The notes: generated from the letters alone by a model not told the origin. DNA of 64,000 nt from Streptomyces atratus (GCF_014648655.1 NZ_BMRN01000001.1:612092-676091); one strand, 5' to 3'; shown: positions 38,268 through 47,388, counted from the first letter of the stretch. Program-made: numbers and translations.

Positions 38268-38792
38268 ATGAGCCCGGCAACGGCTCGGATGAGGACTGTG
38301 CGAGAGCGCCAGGCGGGCCGGGAGCGGCGCCGCGCCCAGGAGTTCGAGACCTTCGTGGCGGGCGCGGCCGGCCGACTGCTGCACACGGCCACGCTGCTGA
38401 CCACCGAGCCCATGCAGCCGCCCGGAGCGAACCCCCGGGCCCAGCGGATGCTCACGGCCGCGCTGGCACGCACGTACGCACAGTGGGGACGGCTGCGCGG
38501 CGAGGACCCGTACGACCGCACCCGGCGGGAGCTGGCCATCCGGTTCGCCCACGAGGTCTGGCGGCACCACCGGCCGCGCGGCGGGCTGCTGGACCGGCTG
38601 ACGCCGCAGGAGCGTCTCGTTCTCGTGCTGCGGCTGTACGAGGGCGTCGCGGAGGAGCAGGCCGCGGCGCTGCTCGGGGTTCCGGTGGAGCGGATCCGGG
38701 CGATCTGCAACCGTTCGGTGGCCACGATGCGCGGCACTCGCCGGCCCACGGCGCGGTGGGGGTTGCAACGGCCGCTGGGGGTCTCGCCATGA
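38268..38792 (+). CDS. Sigma-factor-like protein (SigE-type ECF, divergent)
   Basis: This 174-residue protein has an N-terminal region resembling ECF region 2 of the SigE family (FETFVAGAAGRLLHTATLLT). A C-terminal region-4-like helix-turn-helix follows (TPQERLVLVLRLYEGVAEEQ, then AAALLGVPVERIRAICNRSV). The core-binding region 2 is poorly conserved, so it may be a specialised or degenerate sigma factor. Starts at 38232 (GTG) or 38289 (ATG) are also possible. Its stop overlaps the next gene by ATGA, indicating a coupled pair. Confidence 0.65.
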   Translation: MSPATARMRTVRERQAGRERRRAQEFETFVAGAAGRLLHTATLLTTEPMQPPGANPRAQRMLTAALARTYAQWGRLRGEDPYDRTRRELAIRFAHEVWRHHRPRGGLLDRLTPQERLVLVLRLYEGVAEEQAAALLGVPVERIRAICNRSVATMRGTRRPTARWGLQRPLGVSP

Positions 38793-39040
38793 GCCGCAGC
38801 AGCAACCGCGAGGACGAGGTCCGGCGCATGCTGGACGGTCCGCATCCGCAGGTGCCCGCCGATCTGGCACAGCGGGCGACGGAGCGCGGCGGCCGGCTGC
38901 TGCGCCGGCGTCGTTTCGCCCGCAGGCTGGTGCAGCTGGTGGCGCTCGCCGCGGTGGTCGCCTTCACGGTGTGGGCGGTGGCGGCGCAGCCGTGGCAACC
39001 GCCTCCCACCGAGACGACACCGCCGCTGGGCGGCTGGTGA
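38789..39040 (+). CDS. Small membrane protein coupled to the sigma-like gene
   Basis: This 83-residue protein has a charged cytoplasmic N-terminus (EDEVRRMLDGPHPQVPADLA) and an arginine-rich stretch. One transmembrane helix (LVQLVALAAVVAFTVWAVAA) and a short external proline/threonine tail follow. It overlaps the sigma-like gene by four bases. This arrangement resembles ECF sigma factors with membrane anti-sigma partners, although no recognised anti-sigma domain (zinc-binding HxxxCxxC) is present. The role is inferred from context. Confidence 0.7.
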   Translation: MSRSSNREDEVRRMLDGPHPQVPADLAQRATERGGRLLRRRRFARRLVQLVALAAVVAFTVWAVAAQPWQPPPTETTPPLGGW

Positions 39041-39104
39041 GGGCCGGTCCGGGGCGAACTATCCTGGAACGAGGCGTCACGGGGAACCGGCCGAGGAGGC
39101 TGTG

Positions 39105-39296
39105 ATGACCAGGAAAGTCGCCGACTGCCGCAAGTATCCGAGCGTCACGAACTGCTCGCTCACCATCTCCGGCGAGGAAGAGGAAGTCGTGAGGGCCGCG
39201 GCGGAGCACGCGGTTTCCGTGCATGAACACACCGACAGCCCGGAACTGCGCGAACAGATCCGGGCGTCGCTGGACGACGAGAAGGCCGGCGTCTGA
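39105..39296 (+). CDS. DUF1059-family small protein
   Basis: This 63-residue cytoplasmic protein has the DUF1059 pattern DCRKYPSVTNCSLTISGEEE, followed by a helix with HAVSVHEHTD. Function is unknown. ATG 39105 follows GAGGAGG by five bases; a GTG directly before it is also open. It is monocistronic and convergent with metB. Confidence 0.85.
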   Translation: MTRKVADCRKYPSVTNCSLTISGEEEEVVRAAAEHAVSVHEHTDSPELREQIRASLDDEKAGV

Positions 39297-39360
39297 GGTT
39301 CCGAGGGCGGCCGGGCCCGAACGATCGAGCCCGCCCGCCTCTGTCCGGCCCCGAGAGCCT

Positions 39361-40506
39361 CTAGCCGAGCGCCTGCGTCAGATCGGCGATCAGGTCGTCG
39401 GCGGACTCGATGCCGACGGAGAGCCGGACGAGGTCGGCGGGCACCTCGAGCGGGGAGCCGGCCGCCGAGGCGTGCGTCATGCGGCCGGGGTGCTCCACGA
39501 GGGACTCGACGCCGCCCAGGGACTCACCGAGGGTGAACAGCTTCGCCCGGTTGCAGACGTGGACCGCCGCGTCCTCGCCGCCCACGACGCGGAAGGACAC
39601 CATGCCGCCGAAGGCCTTCATCTGCTTGGCGGCGACCTCGTGGCCCGGGTGCTCGGGCAGCCCCGGGTAGAGGACCTGGGTGACCTTGGGGTGCCGGGTC
39701 AGCAGATCGGCGATCTTCGTGGCGTTCTCGCTGTGCCGGTCCATGCGGACCGCGAGGGTCTTGATGCCGCGCAGCACCAGCCAGGCGTCGAACGGTCCGG
39801 CGACCGCGCCCATCGCGTTCTGGTGGTACGCCAACTCCTCGGCCAGTTCCGGGTCGTTGACGATCAGCGCACCGCCGACGACGTCCGAGTGGCCGCCCAT
39901 GTACTTCGTGGTGGAGTGCACCACGACATCGGCGCCCAGGGCGAGGGGCTGCTGGAGGTAGGGGCTGGCGAAGGTGTTGTCGACGACCAGTCGCGCACCC
40001 GCCGCGCGGGCCACACCGGCGATCGCGGCGATGTCGGTGATGCCGAGCAGCGGGTTGGACGGGGTCTCCACCCAGATCGCCTTGGTGCGCGGAGTGATCG
40101 CCGCCCGTACCGCCGTCACGTCCGAGGTGTCGGCGACGGAGAAGTCGACGCCCCACCGCGAGACGACCTTCGCGAACAGCCGGAACGTGCCGCCGTAGGC
40201 GTCGTTCGGGATGACCACATGGTCGCCGGGGGTGAGCAGCGTACGGAGCAGGCAGTCCTCGGCGGCGAGGCCGGAGGCGAAGGCGAGTCCGCGGCGGCCG
40301 CCCTCCAGGGCCGCGAGGTTGTCCTCCAGGGCGGTACGGGTCGGGTTGGCGCTGCGGCTGTACTCGTAGCCGCCGCGCAGTCCGCCCACGCCGTCCTGCT
40401 TGTACGTGGACACCTGATAGATGGGCGGAACAACGGCGCCGGTGAGGGGATCGGCGGTGTTTCCCGCGTGGATCGCGAGAGTCTCGAAGCTGTGCTGGTC
40501 GCTCAT
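39361..40506 (-). CDS. metB: Cystathionine gamma-synthase/lyase (Cys/Met-metabolism PLP enzyme)
   Basis: This 381-residue PLP enzyme has Lys201 in VVHSTTKYMGGHSD, the SRSANPTR motif (50-57), and VETPSNPLLGITDI. It joins O-activated homoserine and cysteine to cystathionine, or cleaves cystathionine; sequence alone does not separate synthase from gamma-lyase. ATG 40506 matches the family start (HSFETLAIHAGN). It is divergent from a TPR-like membrane protein gene with 68 bp between. Confidence 0.9.
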   Translation of the reverse strand: MSDQHSFETLAIHAGNTADPLTGAVVPPIYQVSTYKQDGVGGLRGGYEYSRSANPTRTALEDNLAALEGGRRGLAFASGLAAEDCLLRTLLTPGDHVVIPNDAYGGTFRLFAKVVSRWGVDFSVADTSDVTAVRAAITPRTKAIWVETPSNPLLGITDIAAIAGVARAAGARLVVDNTFASPYLQQPLALGADVVVHSTTKYMGGHSDVVGGALIVNDPELAEELAYHQNAMGAVAGPFDAWLVLRGIKTLAVRMDRHSENATKIADLLTRHPKVTQVLYPGLPEHPGHEVAAKQMKAFGGMVSFRVVGGEDAAVHVCNRAKLFTLGESLGGVESLVEHPGRMTHASAAGSPLEVPADLVRLSVGIESADDLIADLTQALG

Positions 40507-40574
40507 GGGGCCCGAGCGTAGTTCGTCGCGAGGGCGCCCACAGGGCTACCGGGCCGTCCGGTGACAATGGGGGT

Positions 40575-41678
40575 ATGGAGATTCTCTGGTTCCTGATCGC
40601 ACTGTGCATGCTCGCCGCGGTCATCGGCCCCTTCGTGCTGCGCCGCCGCGGCGGTATCCGTCAGGTCGCTCCCGGATCTCCGGACGCCGCCGATCCGGAC
40701 ACCTACGGCTTCGTGCGCCAGGAGGAGCTGGACATCCGGCTGCCGGGCCCGGACCAGGATCTTCTCGATGTGCTCGATGTCGTGCAGCGTTCCCAGGACT
40801 GGCGGGCGGCTTCGCAGTTGCTGGCCGGTACGCCCAAGGAGGGCGAGGTGCGGTGGCAGCGGGTGCAGGCGTTCGCCGGCGCCGCCTCGCTGGAGCTGGC
40901 GCAGCAGCCCGGTGTCGGTGGTTCGTGGCTGCGCAAGTGGCGGGCCGATGCGCCGAAGGACGCGGGCGGTGCGGCGGTGCACGCCGAATTCCTGGTGCAG
41001 CAGGCGTGGCGTTCGTCGACCGCGGGGACGGACGACTTCCGGATCATCCTGGAGGAGGCGCGTACGGTCTGCGGCGAGGCGGCCCTGCTGGCACCGGGCG
41101 ACCCCGTTCCGTACCTCGTCGAGCTGGCGGTCGCCCGTGGACTCGGTTACTCGCACGAGGAGTTCGACCGGCTCTGGGCGAAGGTGATCGACCGGGCCCC
41201 GGCGCACATGGGCGCGCACATCGCCGCGCTGCACTACTGGTGCGAGAAGTGGCACGGCTCCCGCGAGGAGGCCGACCGCTTCGCCACCACGGCCGCCGCC
41301 CGCGCCCCGCAGGGCTCACTGCTGGCCGCGCTGCCGCTCTTCGCGGTGTACGAGCATCTGCCCGAGGTCAATCTCGTGCAGGGCTTCTACCGGAGCGCGG
41401 TGGTGACCAAGGCGGTCGAGGGCGCACTGTTCGCGGTGCACGCGGCCCGCGCCGACGATCCGATGCTCGCGCACGTGCGCCATCTGCTGGTGCTGTTCCT
41501 GGTCCGGATGGAGCGCTGGTCGGAGGCGATGAACCAGCTCGTCCACATCGACGGCCATGTGGGCGCGCTGCCGTGGACCCAGAGCCCCGACCCGGCCGCC
41601 GAGTACACGGTCTACCGGGCACTGGCCGTCGCCGGCTACGAGGCGAACGGCGGCAGCCCGGCGACGCTGCCGCGGTAG
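40575..41678 (+). CDS. Membrane-anchored TPR-like protein, paralogue 1
   Basis: This 367-residue protein has an N-terminal membrane helix (ILWFLIALCMLAAVIGPFVL) and a long alpha-helical soluble region with tetratricopeptide character. Characteristic blocks are WRADAPKDAGGAAVHAEFLV, HIAALHYWCEKWHGS, HVRHLLVLFLVRMERWSEAM and HIDGHVGALPW. A related protein lies at 43783-44880, on the other side of an M48 peptidase gene, sharing blocks such as RYWCHKWPGS and AIDGHFDGGAPW. Function is unknown. The pairing with a peptidase suggests a membrane-associated complex. Confidence 0.82.
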   Translation: MEILWFLIALCMLAAVIGPFVLRRRGGIRQVAPGSPDAADPDTYGFVRQEELDIRLPGPDQDLLDVLDVVQRSQDWRAASQLLAGTPKEGEVRWQRVQAFAGAASLELAQQPGVGGSWLRKWRADAPKDAGGAAVHAEFLVQQAWRSSTAGTDDFRIILEEARTVCGEAALLAPGDPVPYLVELAVARGLGYSHEEFDRLWAKVIDRAPAHMGAHIAALHYWCEKWHGSREEADRFATTAAARAPQGSLLAALPLFAVYEHLPEVNLVQGFYRSAVVTKAVEGALFAVHAARADDPMLAHVRHLLVLFLVRMERWSEAMNQLVHIDGHVGALPWTQSPDPAAEYTVYRALAVAGYEANGGSPATLPR

Positions 41679-42085
41679 TCCTGAGCCCCGGGGCCCGGCA
41701 CTCGCTGTCGGCGAACGACAGAGTCCCGCCACGCGCTGCCGCGGTGGCCGCGAGCCCCGGCACCCGCTGCCGAGGCGCTGCCCGGGCGACCGCCCGACGG
41801 CCCACGGCTGCCCGGCGGCGGACCGGTGACACCGCCGGGGCAGCGGCCCGGTGACACCGGAGCGGCATAGCGGTGACGTCGGGGGCAGCGGACCGGTGAC
41901 ACCACCGGGGCGGTCGCCCGTCGCCCGTCGCCCGTTCTCCGGGCGACGGCCAGGGCGACACGGCCCCGGTCCCGGGCTGCCCGCATATCGCGTTGCCGCG
42001 CCCGACCGCGGGACGCCATACTCCGATTCCCCACGCGCACCACCATCACCGCCACCCGTCCCCTTCCCGTGGGGGAATCCGTCCG
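41679..42085. other. Intergenic region with tandem repeats
   Basis: No credible gene is seen in these 407 bp. The middle holds a degenerate tandem array (next entry). The rest is compositionally C/G-rich, with repeated GAGCCCCGG and CGCTGCCG words. Confidence 0.5.
41820..41935. repeat. Degenerate 25-bp minisatellite
   Basis: Four units of about 25 bp have the consensus GGACCGGTGACACCGCCGGG plus GCAGC: 41820-41844, 41845-41869, 41870-41889 (shortened) and 41890-41914. They are followed by three tandem CGCCCGT heptamers (41915-41935). The array is noncoding. Confidence 0.65.
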
Positions 42086-43690
42086 ATGAGCCCAACTCTG
42101 CGTGCCCTCCGCGCCATTGCTCTGTTCGCCGGCTTCTACCTGCTGGGCATCCTCCTGCTCTCCGTCCTCTGCGTCCTCGACTGGGCCGCGTTCCGCTGGA
42201 CGTGGATCCCCGTCGCCGTGATGGTTCTCGCACGCACCTCCGTGCTGGCGCTCCCGATCGTGCGAGGCATGTTCGTACCGCGCATACCGAAGGACGACGA
42301 TGTGCGTGGACTGCACGTCGACGACACCCGGCAACCCCGGCTCTGGGCCATGGTCCGCGACCTCGCCGACCGGGTCGGCACCCGCACACCCGACGAGATC
42401 GTGCTCACCGACCAGGTGGACGCCTCGGCCGTCGAGGACACCAGGTTCCTCGGTCTGTTCGCCGGCCGACGCCGACTCCTCGTCGGGCTGCCGCTGATGG
42501 CCGGCCTGTCCGAGGCCCAGCTGCGTTCCGTGCTCGCGCACGAGATCAGCCATTTCGCCAACTCCGACACCCGCCTCACCGCAATCAACACACGCGGCCG
42601 GATCCAGACCGCCCGCACCATCACCCACTTCCAGGAGTGGGTGGGCAAGGCCGTCGCCACGGAGCGGGCACGCCAGGAGAAGAAGGCCGCCAAGGCGCTC
42701 GCCAAGGGCAAGAAGGCCAAGAAGATCGACCCGAGCGACGCCGGTACCTCGCTCCGCAGGATGGCGGCGCTGTACCAGCGGTACGCGCTTTTCTCCAGGC
42801 GCATCACTCTGTCCGACACCCGCTGCGCGGAGTTCGCGGCCGACGCCGCCGCGGTGCGGATCGCGGGCCGTGACGTGACCGCGTCCGCACTGCTCGAAAC
42901 CCAGGTCCTCCTCGACATGCACGAGGACTACATGGACACCTACGCCACGCTCGGCGTGGCGGCCGGGATGCTGCCCCCGCCCGGCCAGGTCCTCGGCGGC
43001 CTACGGCATGTGCTGGCCGCGCGCAAGGACGAGCTGGAGGAGATGCGCGACTCCATGCCGTTCGAACCGTCCGCCCCTTACACGCATCCGTCGGTCACGG
43101 AACGTATCGCCCGGATCGAGGCGCTGCCGGACGACGGGCGCGCGTCGGAGCCCGTGGAACCGGCCCTGGGCCTGCTCGTCGACACCGAGCGCACGCTGGC
43201 CGCTGCCGAGGAGCAGGTGCTGACACCTCAGATGCTGCGGCTGCGCCGCGTCGACTGGCCGGACCTGGTGCACGAGTCGATGACGACATACGGGAAGTGG
43301 TCGGCGCAGAAGTTCAGCACGGCGGTCGCCGAGGTGACCGGCGGCGACGGCTCGGTGACCGACGCGCTCGACGCGCTCGACGCGGGCGCACAGTGGCAGA
43401 TCGCCGACCGCCTCCCCAAGTCCGACGAGGCCCGAGCGGCGACCGGACGCGCGGCCCGCGAGTTCGCCAGGCCCAAGCTGCGCGACGGGCTGAGGCAACT
43501 GGTCGTGAGCGAGTACGTGCGGCAGGGGCGGGCCCGCTGGCGACTGTCCTGGATCGACGACGACACGTCGCTGGAGTTGCCGCGGGGCCACGAGGAGATG
43601 CTTCCGGTGGCGCTGGACGCGACGGTGGCGGATGTCCCGGACACGAAGTTGCTGCGCGAACTGCTCACCGTTCCTGGCCAGTGTGCATGA
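42086..43690 (+). CDS. M48-family membrane metallopeptidase
   Basis: This 534-residue protein has two N-terminal transmembrane helices (about 10-30 and 38-58). The zinc motif HEISH is at 152-156 (Glu153 catalytic), and the third ligand Glu is in CAEFAADAAAV near 250. A lysine-rich insertion (QEKKAAKALAKGKKAKK) follows the motif. The long C-terminal soluble region (~330-534) is not part of classical HtpX. ATG 42086 fits the membrane topology. It is flanked by two paralogous TPR-like membrane proteins, and its stop overlaps an in-frame alternative start of the second. Confidence 0.88.
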   Translation: MSPTLRALRAIALFAGFYLLGILLLSVLCVLDWAAFRWTWIPVAVMVLARTSVLALPIVRGMFVPRIPKDDDVRGLHVDDTRQPRLWAMVRDLADRVGTRTPDEIVLTDQVDASAVEDTRFLGLFAGRRRLLVGLPLMAGLSEAQLRSVLAHEISHFANSDTRLTAINTRGRIQTARTITHFQEWVGKAVATERARQEKKAAKALAKGKKAKKIDPSDAGTSLRRMAALYQRYALFSRRITLSDTRCAEFAADAAAVRIAGRDVTASALLETQVLLDMHEDYMDTYATLGVAAGMLPPPGQVLGGLRHVLAARKDELEEMRDSMPFEPSAPYTHPSVTERIARIEALPDDGRASEPVEPALGLLVDTERTLAAAEEQVLTPQMLRLRRVDWPDLVHESMTTYGKWSAQKFSTAVAEVTGGDGSVTDALDALDAGAQWQIADRLPKSDEARAATGRAAREFARPKLRDGLRQLVVSEYVRQGRARWRLSWIDDDTSLELPRGHEEMLPVALDATVADVPDTKLLRELLTVPGQCA

Positions 43691-43782
43691 GTGAGTCCTG
43701 GACCCACCCATGTGAACCCGCCGACAGCAACTCACAACCCCCTGACCGCCTTACCCGCTTGCGACCCGGACCGGGACTTTCC

Positions 43783-44880
43783 ATGACACCCCTGCTGCTC
43801 CTGTCGGCCGCCGCTCTGGGCGGGTACCTCTGGGCAAAGGCCCGGAAGAAGCCGTCGCAGACCGCGCGGAGCACTCCCGGCCCGCCGGAGGCCGCCGCGG
43901 AACTCGGCCTGGTACCGCCCGACGGACTCGACACCGCGGACGCCTGCGCCCCCGACCCGCGCGACGAGGAGATACGCGCCACCGTCCGCTCCGGCGACTG
44001 GCGGGCGGGCGCCGCCTTCCTCGACGAAGCGGGCCGGGACTGGCAGGAGCGATACCGGCGCGCCGCCGTCCTCCAGGACGAGGCCGCGGCCGACGACGCC
44101 TGGCTGCTGGCCTGGCGCGCCGCGCGGCCGAAGGACGCGGGTGCGGCCCTCGTGCACGCCGGTGCGTTGACCGGCGTCGCCGCGCAGGTCCACGGTACGA
44201 AGCCGACGCGGCGCCCCACGTGGGAGCAGTCCTGCGTCTTCCACCAGGTGATGGTCAGGGCCCGCGAGGCGTGCCACGAGGCCCAGGAGCTGGCGGGCGA
44301 CGACCCGTGTCCGTACATCGCCGAGATCCCCTGCGCCCTGGGCCTCGTCTACGATCCCGGCGAGTGCCATGACCTGTGGGCGGAGGTCGTCGAACGCGAC
44401 GCCCCCCACCTCGCGGCCCACGACGCGGTACTCCGGTACTGGTGCCACAAGTGGCCCGGCTCGCACGCGCCGGCCGCGTATTTCGCACGCGAGGCGGCGC
44501 GGCAGGGCGCCCCTGGCCGGCTGCTCTCGCTGCTCCCGCTGTACGCCGCCTTCAAGCAGGAGCGGGCCGACCGGAACGCGGATGAGGATGTGTACTACAA
44601 GAGCCCGGAGCTGATCGCCGCGGCGGACGTCTGTCTGGTCGACGTGGCCGCCGCCGTGGCGGCCGACCCCGGAGACCGGCGGATCCTCCGGGCCCGCCAC
44701 ATGCTCGCCTGGACGCTGTACTGGCAGGACCGGTACGAGGCGGCGGTGGAGCAGTTCCGGGCGATCGACGGCCACTTCGACGGCGGCGCCCCGTGGTCGT
44801 ACTTCAGGGATCCGAAGAAGTACTACGTCCAATGCCGCGGCTACAGCGCCCGGCGGGTCGTGGAGGCGAACGGCAACTGA
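43783..44880 (+). CDS. Membrane-anchored TPR-like protein, paralogue 2
   Basis: This 365-residue protein is related to the one at 40575-41678. It has a short N-terminal membrane helix (MTPLLLLSAAALGGYLW) and helical repeats with shared blocks (WRAARPKDAGAALVHAGALT, RYWCHKWPGS, ARHMLAWTLYWQDRYEAAV). ATG 43783 is chosen because it puts the membrane helix at the N-terminus as in the paralogue. ATG 43687 would overlap the peptidase stop (ATGA) and add 32 residues. Either way it is downstream of, and probably co-transcribed with, the peptidase gene. Confidence 0.8.
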   Translation: MTPLLLLSAAALGGYLWAKARKKPSQTARSTPGPPEAAAELGLVPPDGLDTADACAPDPRDEEIRATVRSGDWRAGAAFLDEAGRDWQERYRRAAVLQDEAAADDAWLLAWRAARPKDAGAALVHAGALTGVAAQVHGTKPTRRPTWEQSCVFHQVMVRAREACHEAQELAGDDPCPYIAEIPCALGLVYDPGECHDLWAEVVERDAPHLAAHDAVLRYWCHKWPGSHAPAAYFAREAARQGAPGRLLSLLPLYAAFKQERADRNADEDVYYKSPELIAAADVCLVDVAAAVAADPGDRRILRARHMLAWTLYWQDRYEAAVEQFRAIDGHFDGGAPWSYFRDPKKYYVQCRGYSARRVVEANGN

Positions 44881-44891
44881 CCGTCACGTAC

Positions 44892-44928
44892 GCGGTGCGG
44901 ACGCCGGAATCTCCGGCGCCCGCACCGC
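44892..44928 (+). terminator. Hairpin after paralogue 2
   Basis: GCGGTGCGG-AC-GCCGGA and TCCGGC-GC-CCGCACCGC form a 15-bp interrupted stem with an ATC loop, 12 bp after the stop codon. Confidence 0.65.
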
Positions 44929-44970
44929 GTTGTACGGACCGTGAACGCCAGCCCCCGGAGGAGCCCCCGC

Positions 44971-45636
44971 ATGTTCCTGCATCGCCGTACCCCCCAGCTC
45001 CCCACCGCCGAGGAGGCCCTCAAGGGCCGCCCCGCCCCCGAATTCACCGTCCCGTCCCGCCACACGGTCCTCGGCAACCCGCTGCTGGGCCCGTACCCGG
45101 AGGGTCTGGAGATTGCGGACTTCGCGCTGGGCTGTTTCTGGGGTGCCGAGCGCAAGTTCTGGCAGACGGACGGCGTCTGGACGACGCTCGTCGGCTACCA
45201 GGGCGGCTACACCGAGAACCCCGCGTACGAAGAGGTCTGCTCGGGCCTGACCGGCCACACGGAGGCGGTCAGGGTCGTATTCGACCCGAAGACCGTCTCG
45301 TACGCCGAGCTGCTGAAGCTGTTCTGGGAGTCCCACGACCCGACCCAGGGCTTCCGCCAGGGCAATGACGTGGGCACGCAGTACCGCTCGGCGATCTACA
45401 CCCACTCCCCCGAGCAGGAGGCGGCAGTGGCAGCCTCCCGCGAGGCGTACCAGAAGGTCCTCACGGGCTCCGGGTACGGCGAGATCACCACGGAGATCCT
45501 CCCGGCGGAGGGCCGCACGTTCTGGCCGGCCGAGGGATACCACCAGCAGTACCTCGACAAGAACCCGGCGGGGTACTGCGGGATCGGCGGGACGGGGGTC
45601 TCCTGCCCGGTGGGGATCGCTCCAGCAGGAGAGTGA
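44971..45636 (+). CDS. msrA: Peptide methionine-S-sulfoxide reductase
   Basis: This 221-residue enzyme repairs methionine-S-sulfoxide in proteins. The catalytic Cys55 lies in ALGCFWGAE. The resolving cysteines are in the C-terminal [18 protein letters not shown], the three-Cys MsrA type recycled by thioredoxin. The N-terminal extension of ~45 residues is usual for actinobacterial MsrA. ATG 44971 has GGAGGAG seven bases upstream. It is followed by a terminator hairpin. Confidence 0.94.
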   Translation: MFLHRRTPQLPTAEEALKGRPAPEFTVPSRHTVLGNPLLGPYPEGLEIADFALGCFWGAERKFWQTDGVWTTLVGYQGGYTENPAYEEVCSGLTGHTEAVRVVFDPKTVSYAELLKLFWESHDPTQGFRQGNDVGTQYRSAIYTHSPEQEAAVAASREAYQKVLTGSGYGEITTEILPAEGRTFWPAEGYHQQYLDKNPAGYCGIGGTGVSCPVGIAPAGE

Positions 45637-45661
45637 CAGACGCGAAGAGTCTGCACAGTGT

Positions 45662-45690
45662 GAGCCCTGACCAGCTGGTGGCCAGGGCTC
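45662..45690 (+). terminator. msrA terminator
   Basis: GAGCCCTG and CAGGGCTC form a perfect 8-bp stem 25 bp after the msrA stop. Confidence 0.6.
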
Positions 45691-45699
45691 ATCCGACGG

Positions 45700-45930
45700 C
45701 CCGCAGCGAGCCCCGTCCGGCATCAGGTGTCGCAGCCCGTCCGGGTTGGCGTGTCCGGCCCGCTCGGCGAGCGGGTCGGCAGTTCCTGCGCGGGCAGGTC
45801 CGACAGCAGGCCCAGGATGAAGTCCTGGGCCCGGCAACGCGGTTCGACCCGTGCGAACCGGTTCGCGATCCGGTCCATCAGAGCCTCGAATCCGGACTGC
45901 CGGCGGGCGGGGTCCACGCTGCGACCTGCT
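45700..45930 (-). pseudogene. N-terminal remnant of an IS701-type transposase
   Basis: On the minus strand the frame reads IANRFARVEPRCRAQDFILG then LLSDLPAQE, the N-terminal block of IS701-family transposases (typically RFxRVEPRRRAxxYxxGLL). After a frameshift the adjacent frame continues LAERAGHANPDGLRHLM, the next conserved block. The catalytic DDE portion is missing. It is a dead fragment showing past insertion-sequence activity between msrA and the exported protein gene. Confidence 0.65.
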
Positions 45931-46019
45931 GCACATGATCAACAACAGTTCCTGGCAACGCTGTTGGGCCGACTGCTAGATTCGCCGCTCGGCCCTGTTG
46001 TCGATGGAGAGGTGACGAC

Positions 46020-47054
46020 GTGACTGACCCCTTAGAGAGCGCAGCCCGCCCAACGCACAGCCGCAGAAGCCTGCTTACCGGCGGCATCAAGCTGGCCGCG
46101 GGGGCGGCGGTGCTCGGCGGCGGCTCGCTGCTTGCAGCAAGTCCGGCGTATGCGGCAGTACCCGATTCGCCGAAGTTCTATCTGCCGGGGGCGGGTGGCA
46201 ATCCCGTCTTGCGCCAGACGCTCCATCAGCCCAACTGGGCGATGCAGTCGTTCGCCTACGACAGTGTCAACGAAAACATTTACTTCGCCCAGCACAAGGT
46301 GGGCAGCGACACCGGTGATCTGTGGCTGAGCAAGACGGACCTGTTCGGCAAAGTCCTGAGCACGATGGCCATCCACGGCTTCGGCCACGGCTCGTCGATG
46401 GGCGTGGAGACGGCCGGTGCGGGCAACTCGCCCTACATATGGATCGAAAGCCACTCGGTCAACGACGCCGGTACCCGGATCGCCCGCTTCCGCTGGGTCG
46501 ATGACGGGACACTGGAGACGACGTCCTCCTCCATCTACAACCGAACCCCTACGGTCTCCAGCTTCGCCCACAGCCCGCGGCCGGCGATCGACACGCACTA
46601 CGACCGCGTGCTCTTCCGCTACCACTCAGGGAGCGCCACTCGCCCCTGGCGCATCGCCGTCTTCACCCTCGCCGACGCCGTGGCCGGGCGGTTGAGCGAC
46701 GGCTATCGCCTGACCGAGCGGGCGATCCCGACCAACCAGGAGCTGGGGCTGACCGACGCCGACTCCTTCCAAGGCATCACCTCCTGCGGCCGCTACGCAT
46801 ATCTCATCTTCGGCGGCCCGAACCGCTCCTCCTATCTCGTCACCCTCGACCTGAACGACACCGGGTCGAGCTATGTCGAGAAGTTCCTCACGAACGCCGG
46901 CGAGTCCCTCCCCGGCCGCGAGGCCCAGGGAATCGCCATCTGGCGGCTCAACGGAGCGCCCAGGCTCGCCTTCGGCTACTCCTCGAAGATCACATCGACC
47001 GAACCGGATACCTTCGAGTCAAGCGTCTTCTACAAGAGTGAGTTCTCCGCCTGA
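46020..47054 (+). CDS. Tat-exported propeller protein (teichoic-acid biosynthesis protein C-like)
   Basis: This 344-residue protein has a twin-arginine signal (HSRRSLLTGG followed by a hydrophobic stretch ending SPAYA). The mature part resembles Streptomyces proteins annotated as teichoic acid biosynthesis protein C, with a phage receptor-binding-type beta-propeller fold (HQPNWAMQSFAYDSVNENIY, FAQHKVGSDTGDLWLSKTD, FGHGSSMGVE). It may bind cell-wall glycopolymers; this is an inference from family naming only. GTG 46020 has GGAGAGG upstream. An IS remnant lies before it and non-conserved sequence after it, which suggests an accessory gene. Confidence 0.75.
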   Translation: MTDPLESAARPTHSRRSLLTGGIKLAAGAAVLGGGSLLAASPAYAAVPDSPKFYLPGAGGNPVLRQTLHQPNWAMQSFAYDSVNENIYFAQHKVGSDTGDLWLSKTDLFGKVLSTMAIHGFGHGSSMGVETAGAGNSPYIWIESHSVNDAGTRIARFRWVDDGTLETTSSSIYNRTPTVSSFAHSPRPAIDTHYDRVLFRYHSGSATRPWRIAVFTLADAVAGRLSDGYRLTERAIPTNQELGLTDADSFQGITSCGRYAYLIFGGPNRSSYLVTLDLNDTGSSYVEKFLTNAGESLPGREAQGIAIWRLNGAPRLAFGYSSKITSTEPDTFESSVFYKSEFSA

Positions 47055-47071
47055 CCGACGGGTGGGGCGAA

Positions 47072-47099
47072 CGCCCGGCATCCGTCGGGATGCCGGGCG
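47072..47099 (+). terminator. Terminator of the exported propeller gene
   Basis: CGCCCGGCATCC and GGATGCCGGGCG form a perfect 12-bp stem with a 4-base loop, 17 bp after the stop. Confidence 0.75.
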
Positions 47100-47388
47100 A
47101 CATGACGAGATGCAGCACCTCACCCAGCCGGTGCACGACGCCGTCCACCGGCGCGACTGGTCGTTCCGGCGACGCCACCACCAAGGCCGCGCCCGCGCCT
47201 GCCACTACCAACGGCGGGCCACCACACCGGGAAGATCACGATCTACGGCTGGAGTACTGACTCCTCGTCCACCAATGGCACGCAGCGGCGGCGTTCTTCG
47301 GCGTCGTCGTGGTCGTGAACACGGCCCTGGCAAAGACCCTTCGGCGCCGCACACCGCAGCGCGGAGCGCCGGCTGCCTGACGTGACAG

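Larger units (their letters stand above)
45637..46019. other. Intergenic region with terminator and IS remnant
   Basis: No intact gene is seen. A terminator (45662-45690) is followed by a transposase remnant on the minus strand (45700-45930) and the leader of the exported propeller gene, with GGAGAGGTGACG before GTG 46020. Confidence 0.55.
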
